A stretch of DNA of 64,000 nucleotides from Modestobacter sp. Leaf380 (GTDB lineage Bacteria; Actinomycetota; Actinomycetes; Mycobacteriales; Geodermatophilaceae): positions 434,001 through 498,000 of the forward strand of contig NZ_LMQC01000019.1 of assembly GCF_001424485.1 (NCBI RefSeq), in the 5' to 3' direction. Made by a program: the position numbers and the translations under genes. This document shows positions 36,469-46,836 of the stretch, piece after piece (the stretch's first letter is position 1; every line of letters starts with the position of its first letter). The notes beneath the pieces are model-generated. The model saw only the letters and a list, made by a program, of their open reading frames with translations. It did not search any database and was not told the origin of the DNA.

Positions 36469-37728
36469 ATGTACGTCCGGCACCTCCAGTTGGGGTCCTT
36501 CCGCAGCTGGGACGCCGTCGACCTGCCGCTGACACCGGGGCCGACGGTCTTCGTCGGCCGCAACGGCCAGGGCAAGACCAACCTGGTCGAGGCGGTCGGC
36601 TACCTGGCGACGCTGGGCAGCCACCGGGTGTCCAACGACGCACCGCTGGTCCGGCACGGTGCGCAGCAGGCCGTCGTCCGGGCCGCGCTGCGCAAGGACG
36701 ACCGCGAGCTGCTGGTCGAGGTGGAGATCAACCCCGGCCGGGCCAACCGGGTGCGGGTGAACCGCTCCCCGTTGCCCCGGCCGCGGGAGCTGCTGGGCCT
36801 GGTCAAGACGGTGCTCTTCGCGCCGGAGGACCTGGCACTCGTGCGGGGCGACCCGACCGAGCGCCGCCGGTTCCTCGACGACCTGTTGGTCAGCCGCACG
36901 CCGCGGCTGGCCGGCGTCCGGTCGGACTACGACCGGGTGCTCAAGCAGCGCAACGCCCTGCTCAAGACCGCGAAGCTGGCCCGCGGCGGGGCCATCGCCA
37001 CGCTCGAGGTCTGGGACGGCCACCTCGCCGACCTGGGCGGCCAGCTGCTGGCGGCCCGGCTGCAGCTGGCCACCGACCTGGCCCCGCACGTGACCGCGGC
37101 CTACGCCGAGGTCGCCGGGCCCGGCAGCGACCCGGCGACCCTGGGCTACACCAGCACCGTGCCGATGGCCGGGGACGGGACGGCGTTCGTGCCCGGCCTG
37201 GGCCTGCCGACCGCGGCCGAGCTCACCGGGGCGTTGCGTCAGCGGGTCGAGGAGCGCCGCAAGGAAGAGGTCGACCGGGGGGTCACCCTGGTCGGCCCGC
37301 ACCGCGACGACCTGGTGCTGCACCTGGGGCCGGCCCCGGCCAAGGGGTACGCCAGCCACGGGGAGTCCTGGTCGTTCGCGCTGGCGCTGAAGCTGGCCTG
37401 CTTCCAGCTGCTGCGCGCCGACGGCGAGGAGCCGGTGCTGGTGCTCGACGACGTGTTCGCCGAGCTGGACGCCGGCCGGCGGACCGCGTTGGCCGAGGTG
37501 GCCGGCACCGCCGAGCAGACCCTGATCACCGCCGCCGTCGCCGAGGACGTGCCCGAGGCGCTGCGCGGCACCCGGGTGCTGGTCGCCGGCGGCACCGCGA
37601 CGGTGCTGGAGGACGGGCCACCGGACGACGGGCCACTGGACGACGGGCCACTGGACGACGAGGCACCGGACGACGAGGCACCGGTCGACGGGCGACTCGA
37701 GGACGGGGAGGTGGCCACCCGTGGCTGA
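36469..37728 (+). CDS. recF: DNA replication/repair protein RecF
   Basis: The 419-residue SMC-like ATPase loads RecA at gaps. It has Walker [20 protein letters not shown], the [11 protein letters not shown] segment, the HRDDL-containing [10 protein letters not shown] and Walker [14 protein letters not shown]. The last 45 residues are an unusual acidic tail made of imperfect [10 protein letters not shown] units coded by a 15-bp tandem repeat. The ATG at 36469 lies directly after repeat R1. The 3' end overlaps the DUF721 gene by 8 bp. Confidence 0.96.
   Translation: MYVRHLQLGSFRSWDAVDLPLTPGPTVFVGRNGQGKTNLVEAVGYLATLGSHRVSNDAPLVRHGAQQAVVRAALRKDDRELLVEVEINPGRANRVRVNRSPLPRPRELLGLVKTVLFAPEDLALVRGDPTERRRFLDDLLVSRTPRLAGVRSDYDRVLKQRNALLKTAKLARGGAIATLEVWDGHLADLGGQLLAARLQLATDLAPHVTAAYAEVAGPGSDPATLGYTSTVPMAGDGTAFVPGLGLPTAAELTGALRQRVEERRKEEVDRGVTLVGPHRDDLVLHLGPAPAKGYASHGESWSFALALKLACFQLLRADGEEPVLVLDDVFAELDAGRRTALAEVAGTAEQTLITAAVAEDVPEALRGTRVLVAGGTATVLEDGPPDDGPLDDGPLDDEAPDDEAPVDGRLEDGEVATRG
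37607..37705 (+). repeat. 15-bp imperfect tandem repeat in the 3' end of recF
   Basis: About six units of the GGACGACGGGCCACT type in frame, coding [25 protein letters not shown]-like pentapeptides. Confidence 0.85.
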
Positions 37729-38233
37729 GGAGCGACCGGCCCGGCCCAGCGACATCGCCCGGGCCGCGCTGGACGCGGCGCGGGCGGCGTCCGCGGCCCG
37801 CCCCAAGCCCACCCGGCGCCGGGTCGCCGGTCCGCGCCGGTCCTGGACCGGTGCGCACCCCGGCGCGGACGACCCGCAGACCCTGGGTGCACTGGTCGAC
37901 TCCCTGGTCAGCCAGCAGGACTGGAGCGAGCGGACCAAGGTCGGGTCGGTGTTCGGCCGCTGGGACTCCCTGGTCGGCCCGGAGATCGCCGCGCACTGCG
38001 CCCCGCAGTCCCTGAGCGAGGGCGAGCTGACCGTCGTCGCGGAGTCCACCGCGTGGGCGACCCAGCTGCGCATGATGGCCCCGACGATCCTGGCCCGGCT
38101 GCACGGTGGGTTGGGCGGCGGCGTCGGTGGGGACGTCGTGACCCGGTTGCGCGTTGTCGGACCGACGGCACCCAGCTGGAAGAAGGGCCCGCGCACGGTC
38201 CGCGGCCGCGGACCCCGCGACACCTACGGCTGA
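37721..38233 (+). CDS. DUF721 (DciA-like) protein
   Basis: The 170-residue protein matches the Rv0004 type: a basic, helical N-terminus, then a KH-like DUF721 fold with [35 protein letters not shown] and [19 protein letters not shown]. DciA proteins act as loaders of the replicative helicase DnaB in bacteria without DnaC. The start is GTG at 37721, overlapping the recF stop by 8 bp, so translation is coupled. The C-terminus is basic ([10 protein letters not shown]). Confidence 0.92.
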   Translation: MAEERPARPSDIARAALDAARAASAARPKPTRRRVAGPRRSWTGAHPGADDPQTLGALVDSLVSQQDWSERTKVGSVFGRWDSLVGPEIAAHCAPQSLSEGELTVVAESTAWATQLRMMAPTILARLHGGLGGGVGGDVVTRLRVVGPTAPSWKKGPRTVRGRGPRDTYG

Positions 38234-38278
38234 GGCCCCACCCCGAGCCACCACCCCCCCGAACGAGAGCGAGCCCCG

Positions 38279-39385
38279 ATGACCACCCCCCGCGACGGCG
38301 ACCCCGGCGGCGCAGACGAGCGTCCCGAGGACCAGCGCGGCTGGTCCGAGCCCGACCACCGCAGCGGTGCCGACGCCGCCCGCCGCGGGGAGACCCCGCC
38401 GGACGGCGGTGCACCGTCCGGCGGCGCGACCCCGGCCGGCGGCGCGACCCCGGCGGGTGGCGACGCCGACCGGGGCTGGGAGCCCCCGGGCTGGTCGCTG
38501 CCCAGCGCCGAGCCCGAGCGGCCCCAGCAGCCGTGGCAGCCCCCGCAGTGGCAGCAGCCCCAGGGCGACCAGCCGCAGAGCCACCAGCCCCAGCAGGACT
38601 GGGACGCGACCCCGCCGCCCCCCGGCACCCCGGCCGCGGACCCCTGGGACGCGCCGCGGTCGCCCGAGCCCTGGGACACCCCCCAGCAGCAGCCCCAGCA
38701 GGCCCCGCCCGAGCGCCGCCGCGGTGGGCTGTTCGGCGGCCTCTTCGGCGGCGGCCGGGGCGCGTCGGGCCCGGAGACCCAGGGCTGGGAGCAGCCCGCC
38801 CCGCCCCCCGTCGACCCCACCGACCGGTACGGCCTGCGCGCCTGGGGCACTTCGCTGGGCTGGACGGCGACCGACGGCACCGGCCCCGAGGACGCCGCGA
38901 TCACCGCGCTGGTGCGCACCGCCCCGATCCGGCCCGGCAAGGACGACGTCCCCACCAACGTGCTGCGCGGGCGGGCCGACGGGCTGGACCTGGTCGCCTT
39001 CGACGTCGTCTCCCCCTACGGCCGGGGCTGGGTGGCCACCCACGCGGTGACCGCCGCCCCGCTGCTGGGCCAGGTGCCCGCGCTGCGGCTGGGCCCGGCC
39101 CGGCTGTGGCGGCACGGCACCGGCGGCATGCTGCAGATCCCCAGCGGCGACCCCGAGTTCGACCAGCGCTGGGTGCTGCTGACCCGCGAGGACGGCCCGC
39201 AGGTCCGCCGCCTGGTCGACGACCCGGTGGTCCGGCAGGCCCTGCTGGGCAGCGACGACGGCGACGAGCTGTGGACGGCGGAGGGCTTCGTGGCCGCCGT
39301 CCGGCCCGACGCGCAGCGCCCGCTGCTGGTCCAGCACCACGCCCGGCTGCTGGCCGCGGTGACCGCCGCCCTGGCCGCGGGGTGA
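38279..39385 (+). CDS. Hypothetical protein with Gln/Pro-rich N-terminus
   Basis: I do not recognise a named family. The 368-residue protein has a disordered first half rich in Pro, Gln, Gly and Trp (QPWQPPQWQQPQGDQPQSHQ) with short repeats GGATPAGGATPAGG, then a Gly-rich stretch (RRRGGLFGGLFGGGRG). A compact domain follows from about 185 to the end: YGLRAWGTSLGWTATD, FDVVSPYGRGWVATHAV, FDQRWVLLTREDGPQVRRLV. No signal peptide or membrane helix is seen. It is coupled by GTGA to the ABC exporter gene, so it may be an accessory cytosolic partner. Confidence 0.8.
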   Translation: MTTPRDGDPGGADERPEDQRGWSEPDHRSGADAARRGETPPDGGAPSGGATPAGGATPAGGDADRGWEPPGWSLPSAEPERPQQPWQPPQWQQPQGDQPQSHQPQQDWDATPPPPGTPAADPWDAPRSPEPWDTPQQQPQQAPPERRRGGLFGGLFGGGRGASGPETQGWEQPAPPPVDPTDRYGLRAWGTSLGWTATDGTGPEDAAITALVRTAPIRPGKDDVPTNVLRGRADGLDLVAFDVVSPYGRGWVATHAVTAAPLLGQVPALRLGPARLWRHGTGGMLQIPSGDPEFDQRWVLLTREDGPQVRRLVDDPVVRQALLGSDDGDELWTAEGFVAAVRPDAQRPLLVQHHARLLAAVTAALAAG

Positions 39386-41160
39386 CCCAGCCCCCTGCCG
39401 GGGGCCCGACACCGACGCCGGCGGCGGGGCTGCGCGAGCTGCTGCCGCTGCTGCGTCCGCACAAGCGGGCGCTGGTCGCGGCCGCGGTGCTCTCGCTGGT
39501 GTCGGCCGCGGCCGCGCTGGCCCAGCCGCTGCTGGTGTCCCGGGTGGTGTCGGCGGTCGGTTCGGGCGGCGCGCTGCTGCCCGGCGTCGCCACGCTGGTG
39601 GTCGTGCTGGTCGCGGCCGCCGTGCTCGGTGCCGGCCAGCAGTACCTGCTGCAGCGCACGGCCGAGGGCGTCGTGCTGTCCACCCGCCGGACGCTGGCCG
39701 ACCGGCTGCTGCGGCTGCCGGTCGCCGAGTACGACCGGCGGCGCACCGGGGACCTGATGAGCCGGGTCGGCTCGGACACCACGCTGCTGCGGGCCACGGT
39801 CACCAGCGGTGTCGTCGAGGTCGGCGGGTCGCTGGTGCTGGGGGTCGGTGCGCTGATCGCGATGGCGCTGGTCGACGTCTGGCTGCTGCTGGTGACGCTG
39901 GCGTCGGTGTCGATCGGCGTGGGCACCGCGATCGCCGCGGCTCGCCGCGTCCGGGTGCTGTCCCGGCAGGCCCAGGAGCAGGTCGGCGCGATGAGCGCCG
40001 CGGTGGAGCGGGCACTGTCCGCCGTCCGCACCATCCGGGCCAGCGGCGCGACCGGCCGGGAGGTCGACACGGTCGGCTCGTCGGCGGAGAAGGCGTTCAC
40101 CGCCGGGGTCGCCGTGGCCCGGCTGCAGGCGCTGGTCGCCCCGGCCAGCGGCATCGCGATCCAGGGCGCGTTCCTGGCGGTGCTGGGCCTGGGTGGCTAC
40201 CGGGTGGCCACCGGCGCGATCTCCATCGCCGACCTGATCGCCTTCATCCTCTACCTGTTCCTGCTGGTCCAGCCGCTGGGCCAGGTCATCCGGGCCTACA
40301 CCGAGCTGCAGACCGGGCTGGGTGCCCTGGCCCGGGTGCAGGAGGTCCTCGCCCTCACCCCCGAGGACGACGACGTCCCCGAGCGCCCCGGGACGACGAC
40401 GGCGCCGCGACTGCCCGCGGCCGGTGACCCCACCCCGCTGCTGGAGCTGCGCGACGTCGACTTCGACTACCCCGACGGCACCCGGGTGCTGCACGGGGTG
40501 TCCTTCGCGGTCCCCGCCGGCACCCGGACGGCGCTGGTCGGGCCGTCGGGTGCGGGCAAGTCCACGCTGCTCGCGCTGGTCGAGGGCTTCTACCCGCTGT
40601 CCGGTGGGTCGGTCCGCTGGGCCGGCACCGACGTGCGGGAGCTGCCGCGGGCGGTGCTGCGGGCCGGGATGGGCTACGTCGAGCAGGAGGCGCCGGTGCT
40701 GGCCGGCACGATCCGGGAGAACCTGCTGCTGGCCGCCCCGGACACCGCCGAACCGGCGCTGTGGGCGGTGCTCGAGGCGGTCGGGCTGACCCCGGTGGTG
40801 GCCCGGTCCCCGCTGGGCCTGGACGTGCTGGTCGGCGACGACGGCGTGCTGTTGTCCGGTGGGGAGCGGCAACGGCTGGCGATCGCCCGGTCGCTGCTGG
40901 CCCGCCCGGCGCTGCTGCTGCTGGACGAGCCGACCGCCAGCCTGGACGCCCGCAACGAGACCCTGCTGCGCCAGACGCTGGCCACCGCCGCGCAGGACCG
41001 GGCGCTGCTGGTGGTGGCGCACCGGCTGTCCACGGTGCGCGACTCCGACCAGATCGTGGTCCTGGACGGCGGCCGGGTGGTCGCCGTGGGCACGCACGAC
41101 GAGCTGGTCGAGAGCGACCCGCTGTACCGGGAGCTCGCCACCGCCCAGCTGCTGGTCTGA
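39382..41160 (+). CDS. ABC exporter, fused permease and ATPase
   Basis: The 592-residue half-transporter has six membrane helices (about 28-300; LISLVS-type starts, IADLIAFILYLFLLVQPLGQ as helix 6) and a C-terminal ATPase: Walker A VGPSGAGKSTLL, Q-loop YVEQEAPVLAGTIRENLLL, signature LLSGGERQRLAIARSLL, Walker B LLLLDEPTASLD and the H-loop VVAHRLSTV. It must act as a homodimer, as no second half is adjacent. This is the multidrug/lipid type (MsbA-like). The start is GTG in the preceding stop (GTGA). A lipoprotein gene follows with TGATG overlap. Confidence 0.93.
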   Translation: MTQPPAGGPTPTPAAGLRELLPLLRPHKRALVAAAVLSLVSAAAALAQPLLVSRVVSAVGSGGALLPGVATLVVVLVAAAVLGAGQQYLLQRTAEGVVLSTRRTLADRLLRLPVAEYDRRRTGDLMSRVGSDTTLLRATVTSGVVEVGGSLVLGVGALIAMALVDVWLLLVTLASVSIGVGTAIAAARRVRVLSRQAQEQVGAMSAAVERALSAVRTIRASGATGREVDTVGSSAEKAFTAGVAVARLQALVAPASGIAIQGAFLAVLGLGGYRVATGAISIADLIAFILYLFLLVQPLGQVIRAYTELQTGLGALARVQEVLALTPEDDDVPERPGTTTAPRLPAAGDPTPLLELRDVDFDYPDGTRVLHGVSFAVPAGTRTALVGPSGAGKSTLLALVEGFYPLSGGSVRWAGTDVRELPRAVLRAGMGYVEQEAPVLAGTIRENLLLAAPDTAEPALWAVLEAVGLTPVVARSPLGLDVLVGDDGVLLSGGERQRLAIARSLLARPALLLLDEPTASLDARNETLLRQTLATAAQDRALLVVAHRLSTVRDSDQIVVLDGGRVVAVGTHDELVESDPLYRELATAQLLV

Positions 41161-41948
41161 TGGGACCCGTGTCGCGCGTCCGCACCGCCGTCCTGCCGGC
41201 CACCGTCCTGCCGGCCACCGTCCTGCTGGTGACCGTGCTGCTGGGGGGCACCGCCTGCACCCAGCAGGTGAGCGGGTCGGCGTCCCCGGGGGCGACGACC
41301 GCCGCGGCGACGTCCGCACCCCCCAGCACGCCGGTGCCGACCCCGTCCCCGACCGCGGCCCCCGCGCCGGCGACGCCGACGGCCCCGGCGCAGCGGCTGG
41401 ACGCCGGCCCGGTCGCCGACGGCGCCGCCGCGACGGTCAGCGGCACCGGCCCCGCCACGGTGACCTACGGCGTCGGTGCGTTCGCCCTGGTCACGGCCCT
41501 GGACTGCACCGCCTGCACCGCCGACGGGGTGCTGACCGAGCCCGGTCGGAGCACCCCGCTGGTCGGCGGGGTCGCGCCCTGGTCCGGGCAGGGCCTGACC
41601 AACGTCACCGACGACGGCACCGTGGCCGGTGAGCTGTGGGTCCTCGCCCAGGGCCCCTGGACCCTCACGCTGAGCAGCTGGAACGACCTGCCGCCGACCC
41701 ACGGCCCACAGACGGTCACCGGGTCGGCGGTCATCCGGCTGGCCGACGCCGCCCCGGTGTTCCGCTTCGACTGGGCTCCCGCCGCCCCCGGTGACGAGCT
41801 GTGGGCCCGGGCGTACTCGAACCCGGCGCCCGAGGAGATGCGGGTCTTCGGCAACACCGAGGCCTACTCGACCGTGGTGGAGACCCCGATGCCCGGCGTG
41901 CTGGCCGTGCGGACCTCGGGCACCTGGACGGTCACGCCCGGGGGCTGA
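41160..41948 (+). CDS. Putative secreted lipoprotein
   Basis: The 262-residue precursor has a signal-peptide-like hydrophobic run (VLLVTVLLGGTACTQQ). The lipobox is imperfect, as Gly stands at -3. A Thr/Pro/Ala-rich spacer of about 50 residues leads to a beta-rich domain with GPATVTYGVGAFALVTALDC, the pair DCTACTAD and WTLTLSSWNDL. It is not recognised beyond that. The start ATG shares one base with the ABC gene stop (TGATG), so it is the last gene of a three-gene operon and may bind what the exporter handles. Confidence 0.8.
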   Translation: MGPVSRVRTAVLPATVLPATVLLVTVLLGGTACTQQVSGSASPGATTAAATSAPPSTPVPTPSPTAAPAPATPTAPAQRLDAGPVADGAAATVSGTGPATVTYGVGAFALVTALDCTACTADGVLTEPGRSTPLVGGVAPWSGQGLTNVTDDGTVAGELWVLAQGPWTLTLSSWNDLPPTHGPQTVTGSAVIRLADAAPVFRFDWAPAAPGDELWARAYSNPAPEEMRVFGNTEAYSTVVETPMPGVLAVRTSGTWTVTPGG

Positions 41949-42858
41949 CCGCCCCACCCAGGGCCTCGCGGACGGCGTCCTCGAAGCCCAGCCGCGGCGG
42001 TGACCCGATCAGCCCGGCGAGGTCGTCCTCGCCGGCGACCACGGTGTTGCCCAGGCTCTCGACCAGCGAGCGGGCCAGCTCCCGGGACACCGGGGTGAGC
42101 AGGTCGATGCCCAGCGCGGCCAGCGCCGGGCTGCCGACGGGCACCGGCAGGAACCGCCGTCGGCCCAGTCCGGCCACCGCGGCGTAGCGCTGCACCAGCT
42201 CGGCGTAGGTCATCACGTCGGGACCGGCGACGTCGAAGGCCCGGTTCACGTGGGCCGGGAGAGCGGCCGCGCCCACCAGCGCCGTGACGACGTCGCGCAG
42301 CGCGACCGGCTGCACGCGGGTGCGCACCCAGGCCGGGGCCGGCAGGACGGGCAGCCGTTCCGTCACGTGCCGCAGCATCTCGAAGCTCGCCGACCCCGCG
42401 CCGACCACGATCGCCGCACGCAGCACCGCCGTCGGCACCCCGGAGGACAGCAGCAGCGCGCCGACCTCCTCGCGGGAGCGCAGGTGGTCCGACAGCGCCT
42501 CGCCGGTGGGGCGCGGCCCGCCCAGGTAGACCAGCCGGGACACCCCGGCCCGGCGGGCGGCGCGGGCCACGATCCGGGCGGTGGCCCGGTCGGCCGCGGC
42601 GAACCCGGGCCCGGCGTCCAGGGAGTGCACCAGCCAGTGCACGACGTCGACGTCCGCGCAGGCCCGGGCCGTCCCGACCGGGTCGGCGGCGTCGGCGACG
42701 GTCAGCTCGACGTCCTCCCGCCACGGCCGGTCGGCGACCCGGTCGGCGTCGCGGGTCAGCACCCGCACGGTGTGCCCGGCGGCCAACAGGGCGGGGACCA
42801 GCGCACCGCCGACGTGCCCGGAGGCACCGGTCACCAGCACGCGCAGCGGGGGGATCAC
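41932..42858 (-). CDS. NAD(P)-binding (NmrA/atypical SDR) protein
   Basis: The 308-residue protein starts with the Rossmann motif VLVTGASGHVGGALVPAL and has HWLVHSLD, LVYLGGPRP and VLRAAIVVGAGSASFEMLRH. It is an atypical short-chain dehydrogenase, related to the protein at 54003-54950 (same VTGASG.VGG, VHSL, YLGG and DHLRSR.EV blocks). Substrate unknown. GTG 42858 is chosen because a CACACT hexamer lies seven nt upstream; GTG 42864 is an alternative. Its 3' end overlaps the converging lipoprotein gene by 17 bp. Confidence 0.82.
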   Translation of the reverse strand: MIPPLRVLVTGASGHVGGALVPALLAAGHTVRVLTRDADRVADRPWREDVELTVADAADPVGTARACADVDVVHWLVHSLDAGPGFAAADRATARIVARAARRAGVSRLVYLGGPRPTGEALSDHLRSREEVGALLLSSGVPTAVLRAAIVVGAGSASFEMLRHVTERLPVLPAPAWVRTRVQPVALRDVVTALVGAAALPAHVNRAFDVAGPDVMTYAELVQRYAAVAGLGRRRFLPVPVGSPALAALGIDLLTPVSRELARSLVESLGNTVVAGEDDLAGLIGSPPRLGFEDAVREALGGAVSPRA

Positions 42859-42895
42859 GCCCACGAGTGTGCTGGCCGGGCGCCGAGTGGACGAG

Positions 42896-42940
42896 ACGGC
42901 GCCGTACCGACACGATCGCCCGCACACCGACGGCGCCGTC
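42896..42940. promoter_or_regulatory. Two ACGGCGCCGT palindromes upstream of the permease gene
   Basis: Perfect dyads at 42896-42905 and, extended to 12 bp (GACGGCGCCGTC), at 42929-42940, centred 34 bp apart in the divergent promoter region. They look like a paired operator. Confidence 0.45.
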
Positions 42941-42967
42941 GGCACACCCCCACGAGAGGTGCACGCG

Positions 42968-44371
42968 ATGGCCACCACCGAGAAGACCGAGCAGCCCCAG
43001 CTCAAGCGGGTGATGGGCCCCGGTCTGCTGCTGCTGTTCATCATCGGCGACGTCCTGGGCACCGGGATCTACGCGCTGACCGGTCAGGTCGCCGCCCAGG
43101 TCGGCGGCATCGTCTGGCTGCCGTTCGCCGTCGCGTTCGCCGTCGCCCTGGTGACCGCGTTCAGCTACCTGGAGCTGGTCACCAAGTACCCGCGCGCCGC
43201 CGGCGCCGCGCTGTACACGCACAAGGCCTTCGGCGTGCACTTCCTGACGTTCCTGGTCGCCTTCGCCGTCATGAGCTCGGGGATCACCTCGGCCTCGACC
43301 GCGGCGCGGGCGTTCAGCGCCAACGCCGCCGAGGTGTTCGGCCTGGACCTGGGCGACGGCATCGGCATCACCCTGATCGGGCTGGGCTTCATGGGCCTGG
43401 TCGCGCTGGTCAACCACCGGGGCGTGGGCGAGAGCGTCAAGGCCAACGTGGTGCTGACCTGTGTGGAGCTGACCGGTCTGCTCATCGTGATCGGCGTCGG
43501 GGCGTGGGCCATCGGCATCGGCGAGGGCGACTTCTCCCGGGTCACCCAGGCCGACACCGGGGAGATGAGCCTGATCGGCGGGGTCATCGCCGCGACCGGG
43601 CTGGCCTTCTTCGCGATGGTCGGCTTCGAGGACTCGGTCAACATGGCCGAGGAGTGCAAGGAGCCACGGCGGATCTTCCCCAAGGTGCTGCTCACCGGGC
43701 TGGCGATCACCGGCGTCATCTACGTGCTGGTGTCGGTCTCGGCCATCACCCTGGTCCCCGCCGAGCAGCTCTCCCAGGGCGACACCCCGCTGCTGCAGGT
43801 GGTCGCGGCCGGGGCGCCGGGGTTCCCGCTGGGCCTGTTCGGCGTCATCACCATGTTCGCCGTCGCCAACTCCGCGCTGATCAACATGCTGATGGCCAGC
43901 CGGCTGGTCTACGGGATGAGCCGGGAGGGCGTGCTGCCTCCGCTGCTGGGCCGGGTCAGCGCCCGCCGGCAGACCCCGACCGTGGCCATCGGCTTCACCA
44001 CCGCCCTCGCCTTCGGCCTGATCACCTTCGTCGGCGCGGTCCCCGACCTGGGCGGGACGACGGCGCTGCTGCTGCTCGTCGTGTTCGCCGTGGTCAACGT
44101 CGCGGTGCTGGTGCTGCGCCGCGACACCGTGGACGGCGACCACTTCCGCACCCCCACGTTCCTCCCCGTGATCGGGGCCCTGGCCTGCGCTTTCCTGGCC
44201 ACGCCGTGGGCCGGGCGGCCCGTGGTGCAGTACCAGATCGCCGGTGTGCTGCTGCTGATCGGCGTCGCGCTGTGGGCGGTCACGGTCGTGGTGGACCGGC
44301 GGACCGGGACGACGGCAGCCCTCGACCCGGAAGCGCTGTCGGGCGACGGCCCGAGCGGCCCGCGGAACTGA
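42968..44371 (+). CDS. APC family amino acid permease
   Basis: The 467-residue protein has twelve hydrophobic segments and the APC signature near the start (LLLFIIGDVLGTGIYALTGQ), SYLELVTKYPRAAGAALYTH, FFAMVGFEDSVNMAEE and LLMASRLVYGMSREG-like SRLVYGMSREGVLPPLL. Such carriers import amino acids or polyamines by cation symport or exchange. The start ATG 42968 has GAGAGG about nine nt upstream. It is a single-gene unit divergent from the NAD(P)-binding protein gene. Substrate not predictable. Confidence 0.92.
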   Translation: MATTEKTEQPQLKRVMGPGLLLLFIIGDVLGTGIYALTGQVAAQVGGIVWLPFAVAFAVALVTAFSYLELVTKYPRAAGAALYTHKAFGVHFLTFLVAFAVMSSGITSASTAARAFSANAAEVFGLDLGDGIGITLIGLGFMGLVALVNHRGVGESVKANVVLTCVELTGLLIVIGVGAWAIGIGEGDFSRVTQADTGEMSLIGGVIAATGLAFFAMVGFEDSVNMAEECKEPRRIFPKVLLTGLAITGVIYVLVSVSAITLVPAEQLSQGDTPLLQVVAAGAPGFPLGLFGVITMFAVANSALINMLMASRLVYGMSREGVLPPLLGRVSARRQTPTVAIGFTTALAFGLITFVGAVPDLGGTTALLLLVVFAVVNVAVLVLRRDTVDGDHFRTPTFLPVIGALACAFLATPWAGRPVVQYQIAGVLLLIGVALWAVTVVVDRRTGTTAALDPEALSGDGPSGPRN

Positions 44372-44510
44372 CCGGGCCGCCCCACCCGTCTCACCCGTCC
44401 GAGGAGGGCGTGTCACCCGCCGGGCCAAGACCGGTGGTGGTCGGGGTCCCGCTGGGACGGCAGGGACGACGTGGGGGCGCGGACGGTGCCGTCTGGTGAC
44501 CGGGACCCGG

Positions 44511-44516
44511 TACGAT
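44511..44516 (+). promoter_or_regulatory. Candidate -10 of gyrB
   Basis: TACGAT in context CCGGTACGATGAGG, leaving a leader of about 100 nt before the GTG at 44625. No good -35 was found. Confidence 0.45.
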
Positions 44517-44546
44517 GAGGAGGTCACACCGCCAGCAGCCCGCTGA

Positions 44547-46667
<2,121 letters not shown>

Positions 46668-46669
46668 TC

Positions 46670-46741
46670 GAGGACCCCTCGCCCCCGTGCCTCGCCCCCC
46701 GTGCCGCGCCCCGCGCGGCACGGGGGTCTGTGAGGGGGCCG
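46670..46741. repeat. Intergenic palindromic repeat R3, with terminator-like stem
   Basis: It begins GAGGACCCCTCGCCCCCG and ends TGTGAGGGGGCCG, as do R1 and R2. An inner perfect 13-bp stem (46696-46708 with 46714-46726) starts 28 bp after the gyrB stop and may terminate or attenuate gyrB mRNA. Confidence 0.75.
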
Positions 46742-46797
46742 GGCAGACACCCGACGGCCATCTCGACGACACCTGAACCCGTTGTCGACCTGGCGTT

Positions 46798-46829
46798 TTG
46801 TCCACCGCTGTGTACCGACCTGTGGAGAA
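46798..46829. promoter_or_regulatory. Face-to-face DnaA boxes upstream of gyrA
   Basis: TTGTCCACC at 46798-46806 and inverted TGTGGAGAA at 46821-46829 (reading TTCTCCACA) each match TTGTCCACA at 8 of 9. The second ends 7 bp before the gyrA GTG. Confidence 0.6.
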
Positions 46830-46836
46830 CTGAACC

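Noticed and set aside
46670-46741. Possible 6C RNA or other structured RNA (C-rich loops)
   Set aside because: Its ends match R1 and R2, so a dispersed palindromic repeat explains it better; no second C-rich hairpin of the required form.
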